A stretch of 59,650 nt of DNA, from positions 1 through 59,650 of the forward strand of contig NZ_RJVR01000257.1 in NCBI RefSeq assembly GCF_003999195.1, in the 5' to 3' direction. Shown in pieces: positions 52,193-59,650 of the stretch. The first letter of the stretch is position 1. Every line of letters begins with the position of its first letter. The position numbers and the translations under genes are program-made. This DNA is from Streptomyces soli (GTDB lineage: Bacteria > Actinomycetota > Actinomycetes > Streptomycetales > Streptomycetaceae). The notes beneath the pieces were generated by a model. That model saw only the letters and a program-made list of their open reading frames with translations. It made no database searches and was not told the DNA's origin.

Positions 52193-55100
52193 ATGCATGA
52201 CGACCGCAAGCAGGTGGAGGCCCGCCTCGACCGTGCGCTGAAGCAGCGGATCCGCCCGGCCGTGTACGCCGCGTCGGTCCCGCTGACGCTCACCGCCTGG
52301 CACGTCCCTGGGGGTACCCCCAGCGAAGCCAGGGGGAGAGCCTCGGTCCCGGTGGAAGAGGCCCTGGCCGCCGAGTACGGGCCGTTCGCGGTCGGTGAGC
52401 GCTGGGGGAGGCCCTGGTCCACCAGCTGGATCCGGGCCGTCGGTACGGTCCCGGCCGAATGGGCCGGCAAGCGCGTCGAGGCCGTCTTCGACCTCGGCTT
52501 CGTCGGCGACTGGCCCGGCAACCAGGCCGAGGCCCTGGTCTACGACGCCGCCGGGCACCCCGTGAAGGGCATCGAGCCCCAGAACCACTACGTTCCCGTC
52601 GCCAACCCGGCGGCCGGCGGCGAACCGGTGGAACTCCTGCTGGAGGCCGCCGCCAACCCCGACATCCTGGCCAACGGCTTCCTGCCGACCCCCTTCGGCG
52701 ACAAGCTCACCGCCCCGCCCGAGCCGCTCTACACCTTCGCCCGCGCCGACCTCGCCGTACTCGACGAGAACGTCTGGCACCTCATGCTGGACATCGAGGT
52801 CGCGGCCGAGCTGATGCGCGAACTGCCCGACACCGACCCGCGCCGCCACGAGCTGCTCCGCGCCCTGGAGCGCATGCTCGACGCCCTCGACATCGCGGAT
52901 GTGTCGGCCACCGCCGCTGCCGCCCGATCCGAGCTGGTGGATGTGCTGTCCCGGCCCGCGAACGCCAGCGCGCACACCCTGTCGTCCGTCGGCCACGCCC
53001 ACATCGACAGCGCCTGGCTCTGGCCGCTGCGCGAGACCGTACGCAAGACCTCGCGGACCTTCTCCAACGTCACGGCCCTGGCCGCCGACTACCCCGACTT
53101 CGTCTTCGCCTGCTCCCAGGCCCAGCAGTACGCCTGGGCCAAGGAGCACTACCCCGAGGTCTACGCCCGGATGCAGGACGCTGCCAAGGCCGGCAACTGG
53201 GTCCCCGTGGGCGGCATGTGGGTCGAGGCCGACGGCAACCTGCCCGGCGGCGAGGCCCTGGCCCGGCAGCTGGTGCACGGCAAGCGCTTCTTCGCCGACG
53301 AGTTCGGCGTCGAGTGCGAGGGAGTCTGGCTGCCCGACTCCTTCGGCTACACCGGCGCCTACCCGCAGCTCGCGAAGCTGGCCGGCATGAAGTGGTTCCT
53401 GACCCAGAAGATCTCCTGGAACCAGACCAACAAGATGCCCCACCACACCTTCTGGTGGGAGGGCATCGACGGCAGCCGCGTCTTCACCCACTTCCCGCCC
53501 GTCGACACCTACAACGCGGTCTTCGCCGGCGAGGAGATGGCCCACGCGGTACGCAACTACGCCGACAAGGGCGGCGGCACGCGGTCGCTGGTCCCCTTCG
53601 GCCACGGCGACGGCGGTGGCGGCCCCACCCGCGAGATGATGGAGAAGGCCCGCCGCCTGCGTGACCTGGAGGGTTCCCCCAAGGTCATCGTCCAGGACCC
53701 CAACACCTTCTTCCGCGACGCCCAGGCCGAATACCCCGACGCCCCCGTCTGGACCGGCGAGCTCTACCTGGAGCTGCACCGGGCCACGTACACCAGCCAG
53801 GCCCGCACCAAGTCCGGCAACCGGCGCAGCGAACACCTCCTCCGCGAGGCCGAGTTGTGGGCCGCCACGGCCGCGCTCCGCGCGGGGTCCTCGTACGGGT
53901 ACCCGTACGAGGATCTGGACCGCCTCTGGAAGACGGTGCTGCTGCACCAGTTCCACGACATCCTGCCGGGCTCCTCCATCGCCTGGGTGCACCGCGAGGC
54001 CGAGGCGACGTACGCCCGGGTGCGGGCGGAGCTGGAGGCGGTCATCGCCGCGGCGACGTCCGCGCTGGCGTCCTCAAACGTCGGACGGGCTGAACATGCC
54101 CAGGCCACGCCCTGGGTGTACAACGCCGGGCCCCGGCCGCGCACGGAGGTCGTCACCGTCCCCGCGGAGCTGACCGCCGACGGCAAGCCGCGCACCGTCT
54201 ACGCCCACCACGTACCCGCGTCCGGTGCGGCACCGCTGACCGAGGCGCAGCCGCTCGTCCCCGTTACCGTCACCGACCGCGTCCTCGACAACGGCCTCGT
54301 CCGCCTCACCCTGGACGACGAAGGACTCTTCGCCTCCGTACGGGACCTGGCCGCCGGCCGCGAGGTCCTGGCGCCGGGGGAGCGCGGCAACCTGCTGCGG
54401 CTGCACACGGATCTGCCGAACCAGTGGGACGCCTGGGACATCGACCGGCACTACAAGCGGCAGTACACCGACCTCACCGAGGTGGACGCGATCGAGGTGG
54501 TCGAGAGCGGCCCGCTGGTCGGCGCGGTCCGGATCGAGCGGAGCTTCGGCAAGTCGAAGATCACGCAGACCGTACGGCTCCGCGCGGGGAGCCCGCGGAT
54601 CGACATCGAGACCGAGATCGACTGGCACGAGACGGAGAAGATCCTCAAGGCGGCCTTCCCGCTGGACGTGCACGCCGACCGCTCGGCGGCCGAGATCCAG
54701 TTCGGGCATGTCTTCCGGCCCACGCACACCAACACCAGCTGGGAGGCGGCCCGGTTCGAGGTCTTCTGCCACCGCTGGGTGCATGTCGCCGAGGCGGGCT
54801 ACGGCGTCGCGGTCATCAACGACTCGACGTACGGCCACGATGTCGGCCGCGCCGCCCGCGAGGACGGCGGTACGACCACCACCCTGCGCCTCAGCCTCGT
54901 CCGCGCACCCCGCAGCCCCGACCCGGCGGCGGACCAGGGCGCGCACAGGATGACGTACTCGCTCCTCCCGGGGGCGTCCGTCGCCGACGCCGTCGAGAGC
55001 GGCTACGCGCTCAACCTGCCGCTGCGGGTCGCCCCCGGAGCGCCGGACGCCGAGGCCGCCGCGCCCCTGGTGTGCCTGGACGGCAGGGAGGCGGTGATCG

Positions 55101-55342
55101 AGGCGGTCAAGCTCGCCGACGACCGGTCGGGGGATGTCGTGGTCAGGCTCTACGAGTCGCTGGGCGGCCGGGCCACGACCACCCTGCGGCCGGGCTTCGC
55201 GGTGGCACACGCGCGGGTCACCGACCTGCTGGAACGACCGATGGACGGCGAGCAGCCGATCGAGCCCGACGCGGACGGCGGGATCGCGGTGAGCCTGCGG
55301 CCCTTCCAGGTGCTGACCCTGCGGCTGACGCCGCGCGCATAG
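52193..55342 (+). CDS. Alpha-mannosidase, glycoside hydrolase family 38
   Basis: 1049 residues, cytosolic. The N-terminal region resembles other bacterial ManB-type enzymes; the catalytic domain has the zinc motif GHAHIDSAWLWPLRE near residue 270, the nucleophile aspartate in VWLPDSFGYTGAYPQL near residue 382, and ISWNQTNKMPHHTFWWEGIDGSRVFTHFPP. ELHRATYTSQARTKSGNRRSE and LLHQFHDILPGSSIAWVHREA follow, then the beta-rich C-terminal domains. Residues 39-50 (PGGTPSEARGRA) are encoded by an interspersed palindromic repeat that is absent from the homologues I remember. It is the last gene of the DeoR-GH4-GH38 operon. Confidence 0.92.
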   Translation: MHDDRKQVEARLDRALKQRIRPAVYAASVPLTLTAWHVPGGTPSEARGRASVPVEEALAAEYGPFAVGERWGRPWSTSWIRAVGTVPAEWAGKRVEAVFDLGFVGDWPGNQAEALVYDAAGHPVKGIEPQNHYVPVANPAAGGEPVELLLEAAANPDILANGFLPTPFGDKLTAPPEPLYTFARADLAVLDENVWHLMLDIEVAAELMRELPDTDPRRHELLRALERMLDALDIADVSATAAAARSELVDVLSRPANASAHTLSSVGHAHIDSAWLWPLRETVRKTSRTFSNVTALAADYPDFVFACSQAQQYAWAKEHYPEVYARMQDAAKAGNWVPVGGMWVEADGNLPGGEALARQLVHGKRFFADEFGVECEGVWLPDSFGYTGAYPQLAKLAGMKWFLTQKISWNQTNKMPHHTFWWEGIDGSRVFTHFPPVDTYNAVFAGEEMAHAVRNYADKGGGTRSLVPFGHGDGGGGPTREMMEKARRLRDLEGSPKVIVQDPNTFFRDAQAEYPDAPVWTGELYLELHRATYTSQARTKSGNRRSEHLLREAELWAATAALRAGSSYGYPYEDLDRLWKTVLLHQFHDILPGSSIAWVHREAEATYARVRAELEAVIAAATSALASSNVGRAEHAQATPWVYNAGPRPRTEVVTVPAELTADGKPRTVYAHHVPASGAAPLTEAQPLVPVTVTDRVLDNGLVRLTLDDEGLFASVRDLAAGREVLAPGERGNLLRLHTDLPNQWDAWDIDRHYKRQYTDLTEVDAIEVVESGPLVGAVRIERSFGKSKITQTVRLRAGSPRIDIETEIDWHETEKILKAAFPLDVHADRSAAEIQFGHVFRPTHTNTSWEAARFEVFCHRWVHVAEAGYGVAVINDSTYGHDVGRAAREDGGTTTTLRLSLVRAPRSPDPAADQGAHRMTYSLLPGASVADAVESGYALNLPLRVAPGAPDAEAAAPLVCLDGREAVIEAVKLADDRSGDVVVRLYESLGGRATTTLRPGFAVAHARVTDLLERPMDGEQPIEPDADGGIAVSLRPFQVLTLRLTPRA
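52306..52340 (+). repeat. Interspersed palindromic repeat, copy 2, inside the GH38 gene
   Basis: CCCTGGGGGTACCCC, CAGCGAAGCC, AGGGGGAGAG. It is in frame with the mannosidase and adds about twelve residues. Confidence 0.75.
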
Positions 55343-55440
55343 CGACGCTCAACATCTGGTGCCGGCGCGGTCCCTGGGCGGACCGGCTGACGCTGATCCG
55401 GGGCGAGCTGCGGCAGCTCGCCCCGGAGGTGATCGCGCCC
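55336..55440 (+). pseudogene. 5' relic of an endonuclease/exonuclease/phosphatase-family gene
   Basis: RIATLNIWCRRGPWADRLTLIRGELRQLAPEVIA is the first strand and helix of the EEP fold, which normally continues with LQE. The initiating Met is not present and the sequence switches into a copy of the start of the next gene (PRTPLIRI). It overlaps the last codons of the mannosidase gene in another frame. Confidence 0.6.
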
Positions 55441-55470
55441 CGCACCCCCCTCATCCGCATCACGGAGTGG
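55435..55470 (+). repeat. 36-bp direct repeat, left copy
   Basis: Matches 55687-55722 at 33 of 36 positions; both encode PRTPLIRI(T/A)EW. The right copy is part of the CMD-family gene, the left one is fused to the EEP relic. Confidence 0.75.
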
Positions 55471-55522
55471 GCCCCTCCTCTTGATGCCGCCCTTGCCCCG
55501 ATCGGCCGCTGGGGGCCTCTCG

Positions 55523-55546
55523 GGCTTCGGGCGGCTGCGCCGGACT
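55523..55546 (+). repeat. Short repeat GGCTTCGG(..)CGGCTGCGCCGGACTC, copy 1
   Basis: A second copy with one extra base lies at 59613-59638. This copy runs directly into the palindromic repeat at 55545. Confidence 0.45.
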
Positions 55547-55575
55547 CTCCCCCAGCCTTCGGCCGGGGATCCCTG
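55545..55575 (-). repeat. Interspersed palindromic repeat, copy 3 (inverted)
   Basis: On the minus strand it reads CCAGGGATCCCC, GGCCGAAGGC, TGGGGGAGAG, the same plan as the copies at 18435 and 52306. It lies in the 323-bp gap before the CMD-family gene. Confidence 0.6.
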
Positions 55576-55665
55576 GCTGGTTCCGGCGATGTCACATCCG
55601 GGCCGGGCCGGGCCGTCGTACCGCTGAAGGCACGATCCCGCGCCGTCCCGAGGAGGAACGACCTC

Positions 55666-56226
55666 ATGGCCCGCATCTCGCTCGACCCGCCCCGCACCCC
55701 CCTCATCCGCATCGCGGAATGGTATTCCCGCCGCAAGTACGGCAAGGTCCTCGACCCGGGCAAGGCCGTCGGCCACAACCCGAAGGTGCTGATGTCCTAC
55801 GCCCGCTTCGAGCAGTCCGTGGCCAGGTGGAAGGCCCTGGACCCCGGGCTGAAGCACCTCGCCGTCATGGTGTCCGCCGCGCGGATCGGCTGCTCCTGGT
55901 GCATGGACTTCGGCCACTGGCAGGCGGAGGGCCTGGGCCTGCCGATGGACAGGATCAGTCTGGTGCCGACGTGGCGGGAGCACGTCGACGCCTTCGGCGA
56001 GCTGGAGCTGTGGGTCATGGAGTACGCCGAGGCCATGACCGACACCGAGCCGACCGTCACCGACGCCCTCGCCGAGAAACTGCTCGCCCGGCTGGGCGAG
56101 CCCGCGTTCGTCGAGCTCACGGCGATCGTCGCGGTGGAGAACCTGCGCTCCCGCATCAACAGCGCACTGGGCCTGACGAGTCAGGGCTTCTCCGACGCGT
56201 GCGCCGTACGACCGGCGAACCGGTGA
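55666..56226 (+). CDS. Carboxymuconolactone decarboxylase (CMD/AhpD-like) family protein
   Basis: 186 residues, all helical. The AhpD-like redox pair is visible as C-X2-C in ARIGCSWCMDFGHW, with a histidine two to three residues on, and LKHLAVMVSAARIG before it. Such proteins are peroxiredoxin-like reductases or decarboxylases. AGGAGG lies about 7 nt before ATG 55666. It is followed after 71 nt by the LAL regulator in the same direction. Confidence 0.85.
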   Translation: MARISLDPPRTPLIRIAEWYSRRKYGKVLDPGKAVGHNPKVLMSYARFEQSVARWKALDPGLKHLAVMVSAARIGCSWCMDFGHWQAEGLGLPMDRISLVPTWREHVDAFGELELWVMEYAEAMTDTEPTVTDALAEKLLARLGEPAFVELTAIVAVENLRSRINSALGLTSQGFSDACAVRPANR

Positions 56227-56297
56227 CAAACCACCACAGGAGTACGGTGGAGCAGCCACCCGGTGCACAACCGAGGCGTTTGTAGGGAGCGGTCGTC

Positions 56298-59021
56298 ATG
56301 ACCGAACAGCTCGGCGGAAAAGGGGACTTCGTCGGGCGTAAGCCCGAAAGCGCGCTGCTCCACCGGCTGTACGAAGAAGCCGCAGCCGGACGGCCGCGGC
56401 TGGTCGTCGTCGAAGGGCCGGCCGGTATCGGGAAGACCGCGCTGGTCCGCCGCTCCCTCGCCGAGTGGCCCGCGCCCAGTGTGATGTCGGCCGGGGGCGC
56501 GGAGAACGAGGCGACGCTGCCGTACGGCGTACTGGCGCGGCTGGTCGACGACGGTCATGGCTACTGCGACTCGCTGGCCGCCGGGTCCCGGCTGCTCGAG
56601 GCGGTCGGCGAACTCCAGAGCCGGGGCCCTGTCGTCCTGGTGGTGGACGACGTCCACTGGGCCGACGCGCCCTCGCTGTACGCGCTGGCCTTCGCCCTGC
56701 GGCGGCTGCGCGCCGACCAGCTGTTGGCGGTGCTGACCGTACGGGACGCCGATGACCGGCGACTGCCCGAGGGGCTGCGCCGGGTCCTCGCCGACGACAC
56801 CACCGTAAGGATGCCGCTGGGCGGGCTGACGGTCCAGGAACTCACCGAACTCGGAGTAAGGATCGGCCGCGGCCCGCTCCCACCGGGGGCGGCGGCCCGG
56901 CTGCACGCCCACACCCGGGGCAACCCGCTGCACTGCCGGGCCCTGCTCGAACAGCTCCCGGACGCCGTGCTCGGCGACACCGCGACACCGCTGCCCGCCC
57001 CGCATTCGTACGCCATGCTCGTCCTCGACCGGCTCGCGCACTGCGCTCGCCCCACGCGGGACCTGGTCAGCGCGGCCGGGGTGCTGGGCACGACGTGCCC
57101 GCTGGACACGGCCGCCCGGCTGGCCGGGCTCGACGACGACGAGATGCTCGCCGCCCTCGACGAGGCGGTGGCGCACCGCCTGTTGAACGAGGAACGGCAC
57201 GGCTGCGCGACCGCTGTGGCCTTCCCCCATCCCCTGGTGCGCGCGGCCGTCTACCACGAGCTGGGGCCGACCCGCCGGACCGAACTCCACACAAGGGCGG
57301 CGGAGACCGCGGACGGGGAGTTCACCCGGCTGCATCACCGGGTGCTCGCCGCCCACGGGCCGGACGCCCGGCTCGCCGCCGAACTCGCCGACCACGCTCG
57401 CCACGGCGCCCGCCGCGGCCTGTGGGCGGAGGCGGCGACCCTGCTCCACGACGCGTCGCGGCTCGCCGAGCCGGACACCGAGCGCGGCCGGCTCGCCGTC
57501 GAGGCCGTGGAGGCGCTGCTGATGGACGGCCGGGTGGACGAGGCCGTCGGCCTGGTCGACGCGCTGCCGGCCGGTACGACTCCCGCTGCCCGCCGCTACG
57601 CAGAGGGCTACGCGGCCGTCGTACAGGGCCACAACTCCCGTGGCGCCACCCTGCTCGACGAGGCGTGGCGGCTGGACGGGTCCGGCGCGGACCCGGCGCT
57701 GGCCCCCCGGATCGCGGCGCGACTGGCCTACGTGGAGCTGCTGCGCGGGCACGGCGCCCTGGCCAGGGAGTGGGCCGAGACCGCGCTGCGGGCATCGGAC
57801 GGCGGTTCCGGCAGCGGCCTGCTGCGTTACTGCCATCTGATCGCGCTCGGGCTGAGTGGCGCGGGGACGGAGGGGCTGGCCCGCACGGACGGGCTGCCCG
57901 CCCCGGCGCTCGTACCGCGAGAGGACGCCGACCTGCTGCTCGGCCGCGGGATGCTGCACCTGTGGTCGGACCAGCTCGCCGCCGCTCACAGCGAACTCCA
58001 GGCGGCGACAGTCGTGTTACGGCAGGGGCCAGGGCCGATGCGGGTGCTCGCGGTGACGCTGCTCGGTCAGGCCGAACACCGGCTGGGGCGCTGGGACGAG
58101 GCGGTGACGCACCTGGAGTTCGCGTCATCGATCGCCATCGACGGCAGTCAGGTCTGGTTCGCCCCCATGCTGCACGCGGAGGCCGCCGTCGTGCTCGCGG
58201 CCCGCGGCGACTTCGACCGGGCCGCCTGGCATGTGCGTATCGCGCGGGCGTCCCCGGACCACACGGACGGCACCGACTCCGCGCACTTCTACGCGGCCCG
58301 CGCCCAGGCGTTCCTGGCCACGGTCCGCGGCGAGCCGGCGGAAGCCGTCGCCGCCCTGCGATCCCTGACGGCCTGCGACCTGACGCACGCCGTGAACGCG
58401 CCTGGCTGTTTCCTCTGGCGGGACCTGCTGGCCGACGCGCTGGTGGCGTGCGAGGTGTACGACGAGGCCGAAGCCGTGCTCGCGGTGTTCGAGGAACTGG
58501 CACTCGCCGGTGGCTGCCACTCGGACCTGTCGGCCGTCTGCCGGGTACGCGGCAACCTGCACGCGGCCCGCCACGAGCCCAAAGCCGCGCAGGACGCCTA
58601 CGCGGAGGGGATCGAGCACGCGGTCCGGGCCGGTTACCCCTTCCACCGGGCCCGGGCGGAACTCGACTTCGGCGTTTTTCTGCGCCGAGCCGGCCACCGC
58701 ACCACGGCAAAACAGCACCTGCGTGAGGCGCGGGTGCTGTTGGCGGAACTGGGCGCCGTACCTTTCCTGAAGACCTGCGACCGTGAACTGGCCGTCTGCG
58801 GGGTCCGACCCGACGGCGCCCCCGCGTCGCCGCCCCGGGACGGCCTCACCCCTCAGGAGCACGCTGTCGCGCAGCTCGCGGCGACCGGGCTGACGAACCG
58901 CCAGGTCGCCCGCGAACTGATCCTGAGCGTCAAAACCGTCGAGTACCACCTCAGCAATGCCTACGCGAAGCTCGGCATCGGGTCCCGGATGGGTCTCGTC
59001 GAGCAGATTACTTCTGGATGA
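56298..59021 (+). CDS. LAL-type LuxR-family transcriptional regulator
   Basis: 907 residues. An N-terminal AAA/STAND ATPase has Walker A EGPAGIGKTALVRR near residue 40 and Walker B VVLVVDDVHWADAPSL near residue 115. A long TPR-like alpha-helical middle follows, and a LuxR HTH at the very end (LTPQEHAVAQLAATGLTNRQVARELILSVKTVEYHLSNAYAKLGI). Large ATP-binding regulators of this kind often act as pathway activators. ATG 56298 has GGGAG about 9 nt upstream. Its last 14 bp overlap the convergent gene at 59008. The target is unknown; the CMD gene upstream is the nearest candidate. Confidence 0.88.
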   Translation: MTEQLGGKGDFVGRKPESALLHRLYEEAAAGRPRLVVVEGPAGIGKTALVRRSLAEWPAPSVMSAGGAENEATLPYGVLARLVDDGHGYCDSLAAGSRLLEAVGELQSRGPVVLVVDDVHWADAPSLYALAFALRRLRADQLLAVLTVRDADDRRLPEGLRRVLADDTTVRMPLGGLTVQELTELGVRIGRGPLPPGAAARLHAHTRGNPLHCRALLEQLPDAVLGDTATPLPAPHSYAMLVLDRLAHCARPTRDLVSAAGVLGTTCPLDTAARLAGLDDDEMLAALDEAVAHRLLNEERHGCATAVAFPHPLVRAAVYHELGPTRRTELHTRAAETADGEFTRLHHRVLAAHGPDARLAAELADHARHGARRGLWAEAATLLHDASRLAEPDTERGRLAVEAVEALLMDGRVDEAVGLVDALPAGTTPAARRYAEGYAAVVQGHNSRGATLLDEAWRLDGSGADPALAPRIAARLAYVELLRGHGALAREWAETALRASDGGSGSGLLRYCHLIALGLSGAGTEGLARTDGLPAPALVPREDADLLLGRGMLHLWSDQLAAAHSELQAATVVLRQGPGPMRVLAVTLLGQAEHRLGRWDEAVTHLEFASSIAIDGSQVWFAPMLHAEAAVVLAARGDFDRAAWHVRIARASPDHTDGTDSAHFYAARAQAFLATVRGEPAEAVAALRSLTACDLTHAVNAPGCFLWRDLLADALVACEVYDEAEAVLAVFEELALAGGCHSDLSAVCRVRGNLHAARHEPKAAQDAYAEGIEHAVRAGYPFHRARAELDFGVFLRRAGHRTTAKQHLREARVLLAELGAVPFLKTCDRELAVCGVRPDGAPASPPRDGLTPQEHAVAQLAATGLTNRQVARELILSVKTVEYHLSNAYAKLGIGSRMGLVEQITSG

Positions 59022-59424
59022 GGAAGGGCTGGCTGAGCGCGAGCGTCGCCCCGGGGGTCTGACTGCCGTAGCTCACGGAGCCGTACGCCTCGGCCAGGTG
59101 GCCCTTGCGCTTGGCCAGTTCGGCCTTGTTCACGGTGAACGTGAAGTTTGCCGCGGGGTTCAGCCAGTTCTGGTCGGCGAAATGTCCCTCGACCTCGCCG
59201 GGCTTCGAGGCGCCCTGGACCTTGGCGGGGATGCTGGTGCCGTCTGTGAGGTCCCGGACGACGAGGGTGACGCAGTACGACCCCTGGTTCTGGTGGAGTG
59301 TGCCGCCCGCTTCGGCATCGATCACGATCTCGGCGTCCGTGCGGGAGTCCAGGGAGACATCGGCGATCGAGCCCTTCGGCTCGCGGCTGAACACTCGTAC
59401 GATCTGGGCATCGTTCGGTCCCAT
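59008..59424 (-). CDS. Conserved hypothetical beta-rich protein
   Basis: 138 residues without signal peptide or cysteines beyond one. The pattern of alternating hydrophobics (SIADVSLDSRTDAEIVIDAEAGGTLHQNQGSYCVTLVVRDL ... ANFTFTVNKAELAKRKGHLAEAYGSVSYG) suggests a beta-sandwich. AAGGA lies 5 nt before ATG 59424, a good start. It overlaps the 3' end of the LAL regulator tail to tail. No function is recognised. Confidence 0.65.
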   Translation of the reverse strand: MGPNDAQIVRVFSREPKGSIADVSLDSRTDAEIVIDAEAGGTLHQNQGSYCVTLVVRDLTDGTSIPAKVQGASKPGEVEGHFADQNWLNPAANFTFTVNKAELAKRKGHLAEAYGSVSYGSQTPGATLALSQPFLIQK

Positions 59425-59542
59425 GGTGTCCTTTCCCTCGACCGGTGAATCCGGTTCGATGTCTCCAACGCTAGGGACCGCGCGGCACCTTGGCCCCCGG
59501 CAAAGCCTCGGGGACAACCCGGGGTACGGGTACGGGGTCGCC

Positions 59543-59650
59543 TCAGTACGTCACGAAGATCCGCCGCGCCAGCCCGTTCCGATCCTTCACGCCGCCCTCG
59601 CACTGCTTCGCAGGCTTCGGGACGGCTGCGCCGGACTCCGTCCGTCGTGC
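59543..59650 (-). CDS. 3' end of an unidentified gene, truncated by window edge
   Basis: An open frame enters from the right edge on the minus strand and ends at TGA (59543-59545) with CEGGVKDRNGLARRIFVTY. The last residues are not from a family I recognise. Part of the frame overlaps the short repeat at 59613-59638, so the upstream portion may be repeat rather than gene. Confidence 0.35.
   Translation of the reverse strand, partial: ARRTESGAAVPKPAKQCEGGVKDRNGLARRIFVTY
59613..59638 (+). repeat. Short repeat GGCTTCGGGACGGCTGCGCCGGACTC region, copy 2
   Basis: Same core as 55523-55546 with one inserted base; here not followed by the palindromic repeat. Confidence 0.4.

Noticed and set aside
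51344..53992. An 882-codon open frame on the minus strand opposite the GH4 and GH38 genes
   Set aside because: It mirrors the third-position GC of the real genes, is rich in Gly/Val/Asp/Leu without family motifs, and has no ribosome-binding site; it is a shadow of the plus-strand genes.
55666..59021. Start of a secondary-metabolite gene cluster, suggested by the LAL regulator
   Set aside because: No synthase, synthetase, RiPP precursor or tailoring set is found in the window; the regulator alone is not enough.

Overview
The window is high-GC chromosomal DNA of a Streptomyces or very close relative. The evidence is strong third-position GC in every real gene, frequent GTG/TTG starts, ATGA/GTGA translational overlaps, Tat signal peptides, RbpA-type and SufR-type actinobacterial genes, and a gene order (gap-pgk-tpiA-secG; tkt-tal-zwf-opcA-pgl; ctaB/ctaA; the suf operon; dapD) that matches the Streptomyces core chromosome. 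No rRNA, tRNA, CRISPR array or complete biosynthetic gene cluster was recognised.

Left part (1-8.4 kb): the 3' part of an IS200/IS605-type tnpB gene with its terminal hairpin sits against the truncated 3' end of a probable secreted zinc carboxypeptidase. The glycolytic run gap, pgk, tpiA and secG follows, then an RbpA-family RNA polymerase-binding protein, a BadF/N-acetylglucosamine-kinase-like sugar kinase and pgi. From 8.5 to 15.2 kb the opposite strand carries the pentose-phosphate operon tkt-tal-zwf-opcA-pgl. Its product end faces pgi across a 22-bp perfect hairpin. Divergent from tkt is ctaB (heme O synthase), followed by a small conserved protein, a glutamine-synthetase-like ligase and an amidohydrolase (together a split version of the FluG architecture), then ctaA (heme A synthase), a short Tat-signal protein and an L,D-transpeptidase.

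Middle part (22-36 kb): a minus-strand operon encodes an AAC(3)-family acetyltransferase and a DrrAB-type ABC exporter. It diverges from the complete operon sufR-sufB-sufD-Rieske-sufC-sufS-sufU-MIP18, which makes Fe-S clusters. Two candidate operators lie in the divergent region. One is a perfect 16-bp palindrome. The other is an ACACT-N5-TGTGA site lying on the sufR start codon. Next come an SMR efflux gene with its TetR regulator and tandem operators, an MFS transporter, dapD, a family-39 glycosyltransferase gene broken by an in-frame amber codon, a large acidic protein of unknown function, and a PhoX-type phosphatase with a candidate PHO box.

Right part (39.7-59.7 kb) is accessory in character and rich in relics. 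It holds a tandem TerD-domain protein, a twice-broken SDR gene, a HTH/Clp-N pair under a long inverted repeat, fragments of a flavin monooxygenase, a WD40 protein, a GntR regulator, a DapA-family lyase, a sugar ABC permease and an endonuclease/phosphatase-fold protein, and several intergenic repeat families. Intact units among these are a LysR regulator facing two small enzymes-like genes, a uronate dehydrogenase/5-dehydro-4-deoxyglucarate dehydratase module with an unidentified third protein, a secreted HAD acid phosphatase, a DeoR-GH4-GH38 glycoside catabolic operon, and a CMD-family protein followed by a large LAL-type LuxR regulator. One copy of an interspersed palindromic repeat lies in frame inside the GH38 mannosidase gene.

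How it fits together: the first 15 kb supply central carbon flux (glycolysis, NADPH and pentoses). ctaA/ctaB and suf supply heme A and Fe-S cofactors for respiration. The right part converts uronic acids, beta-glucosides and mannosides into intermediates that feed that core. Assignments rest on reading the translated sequences and on remembered family features; no database search was run.
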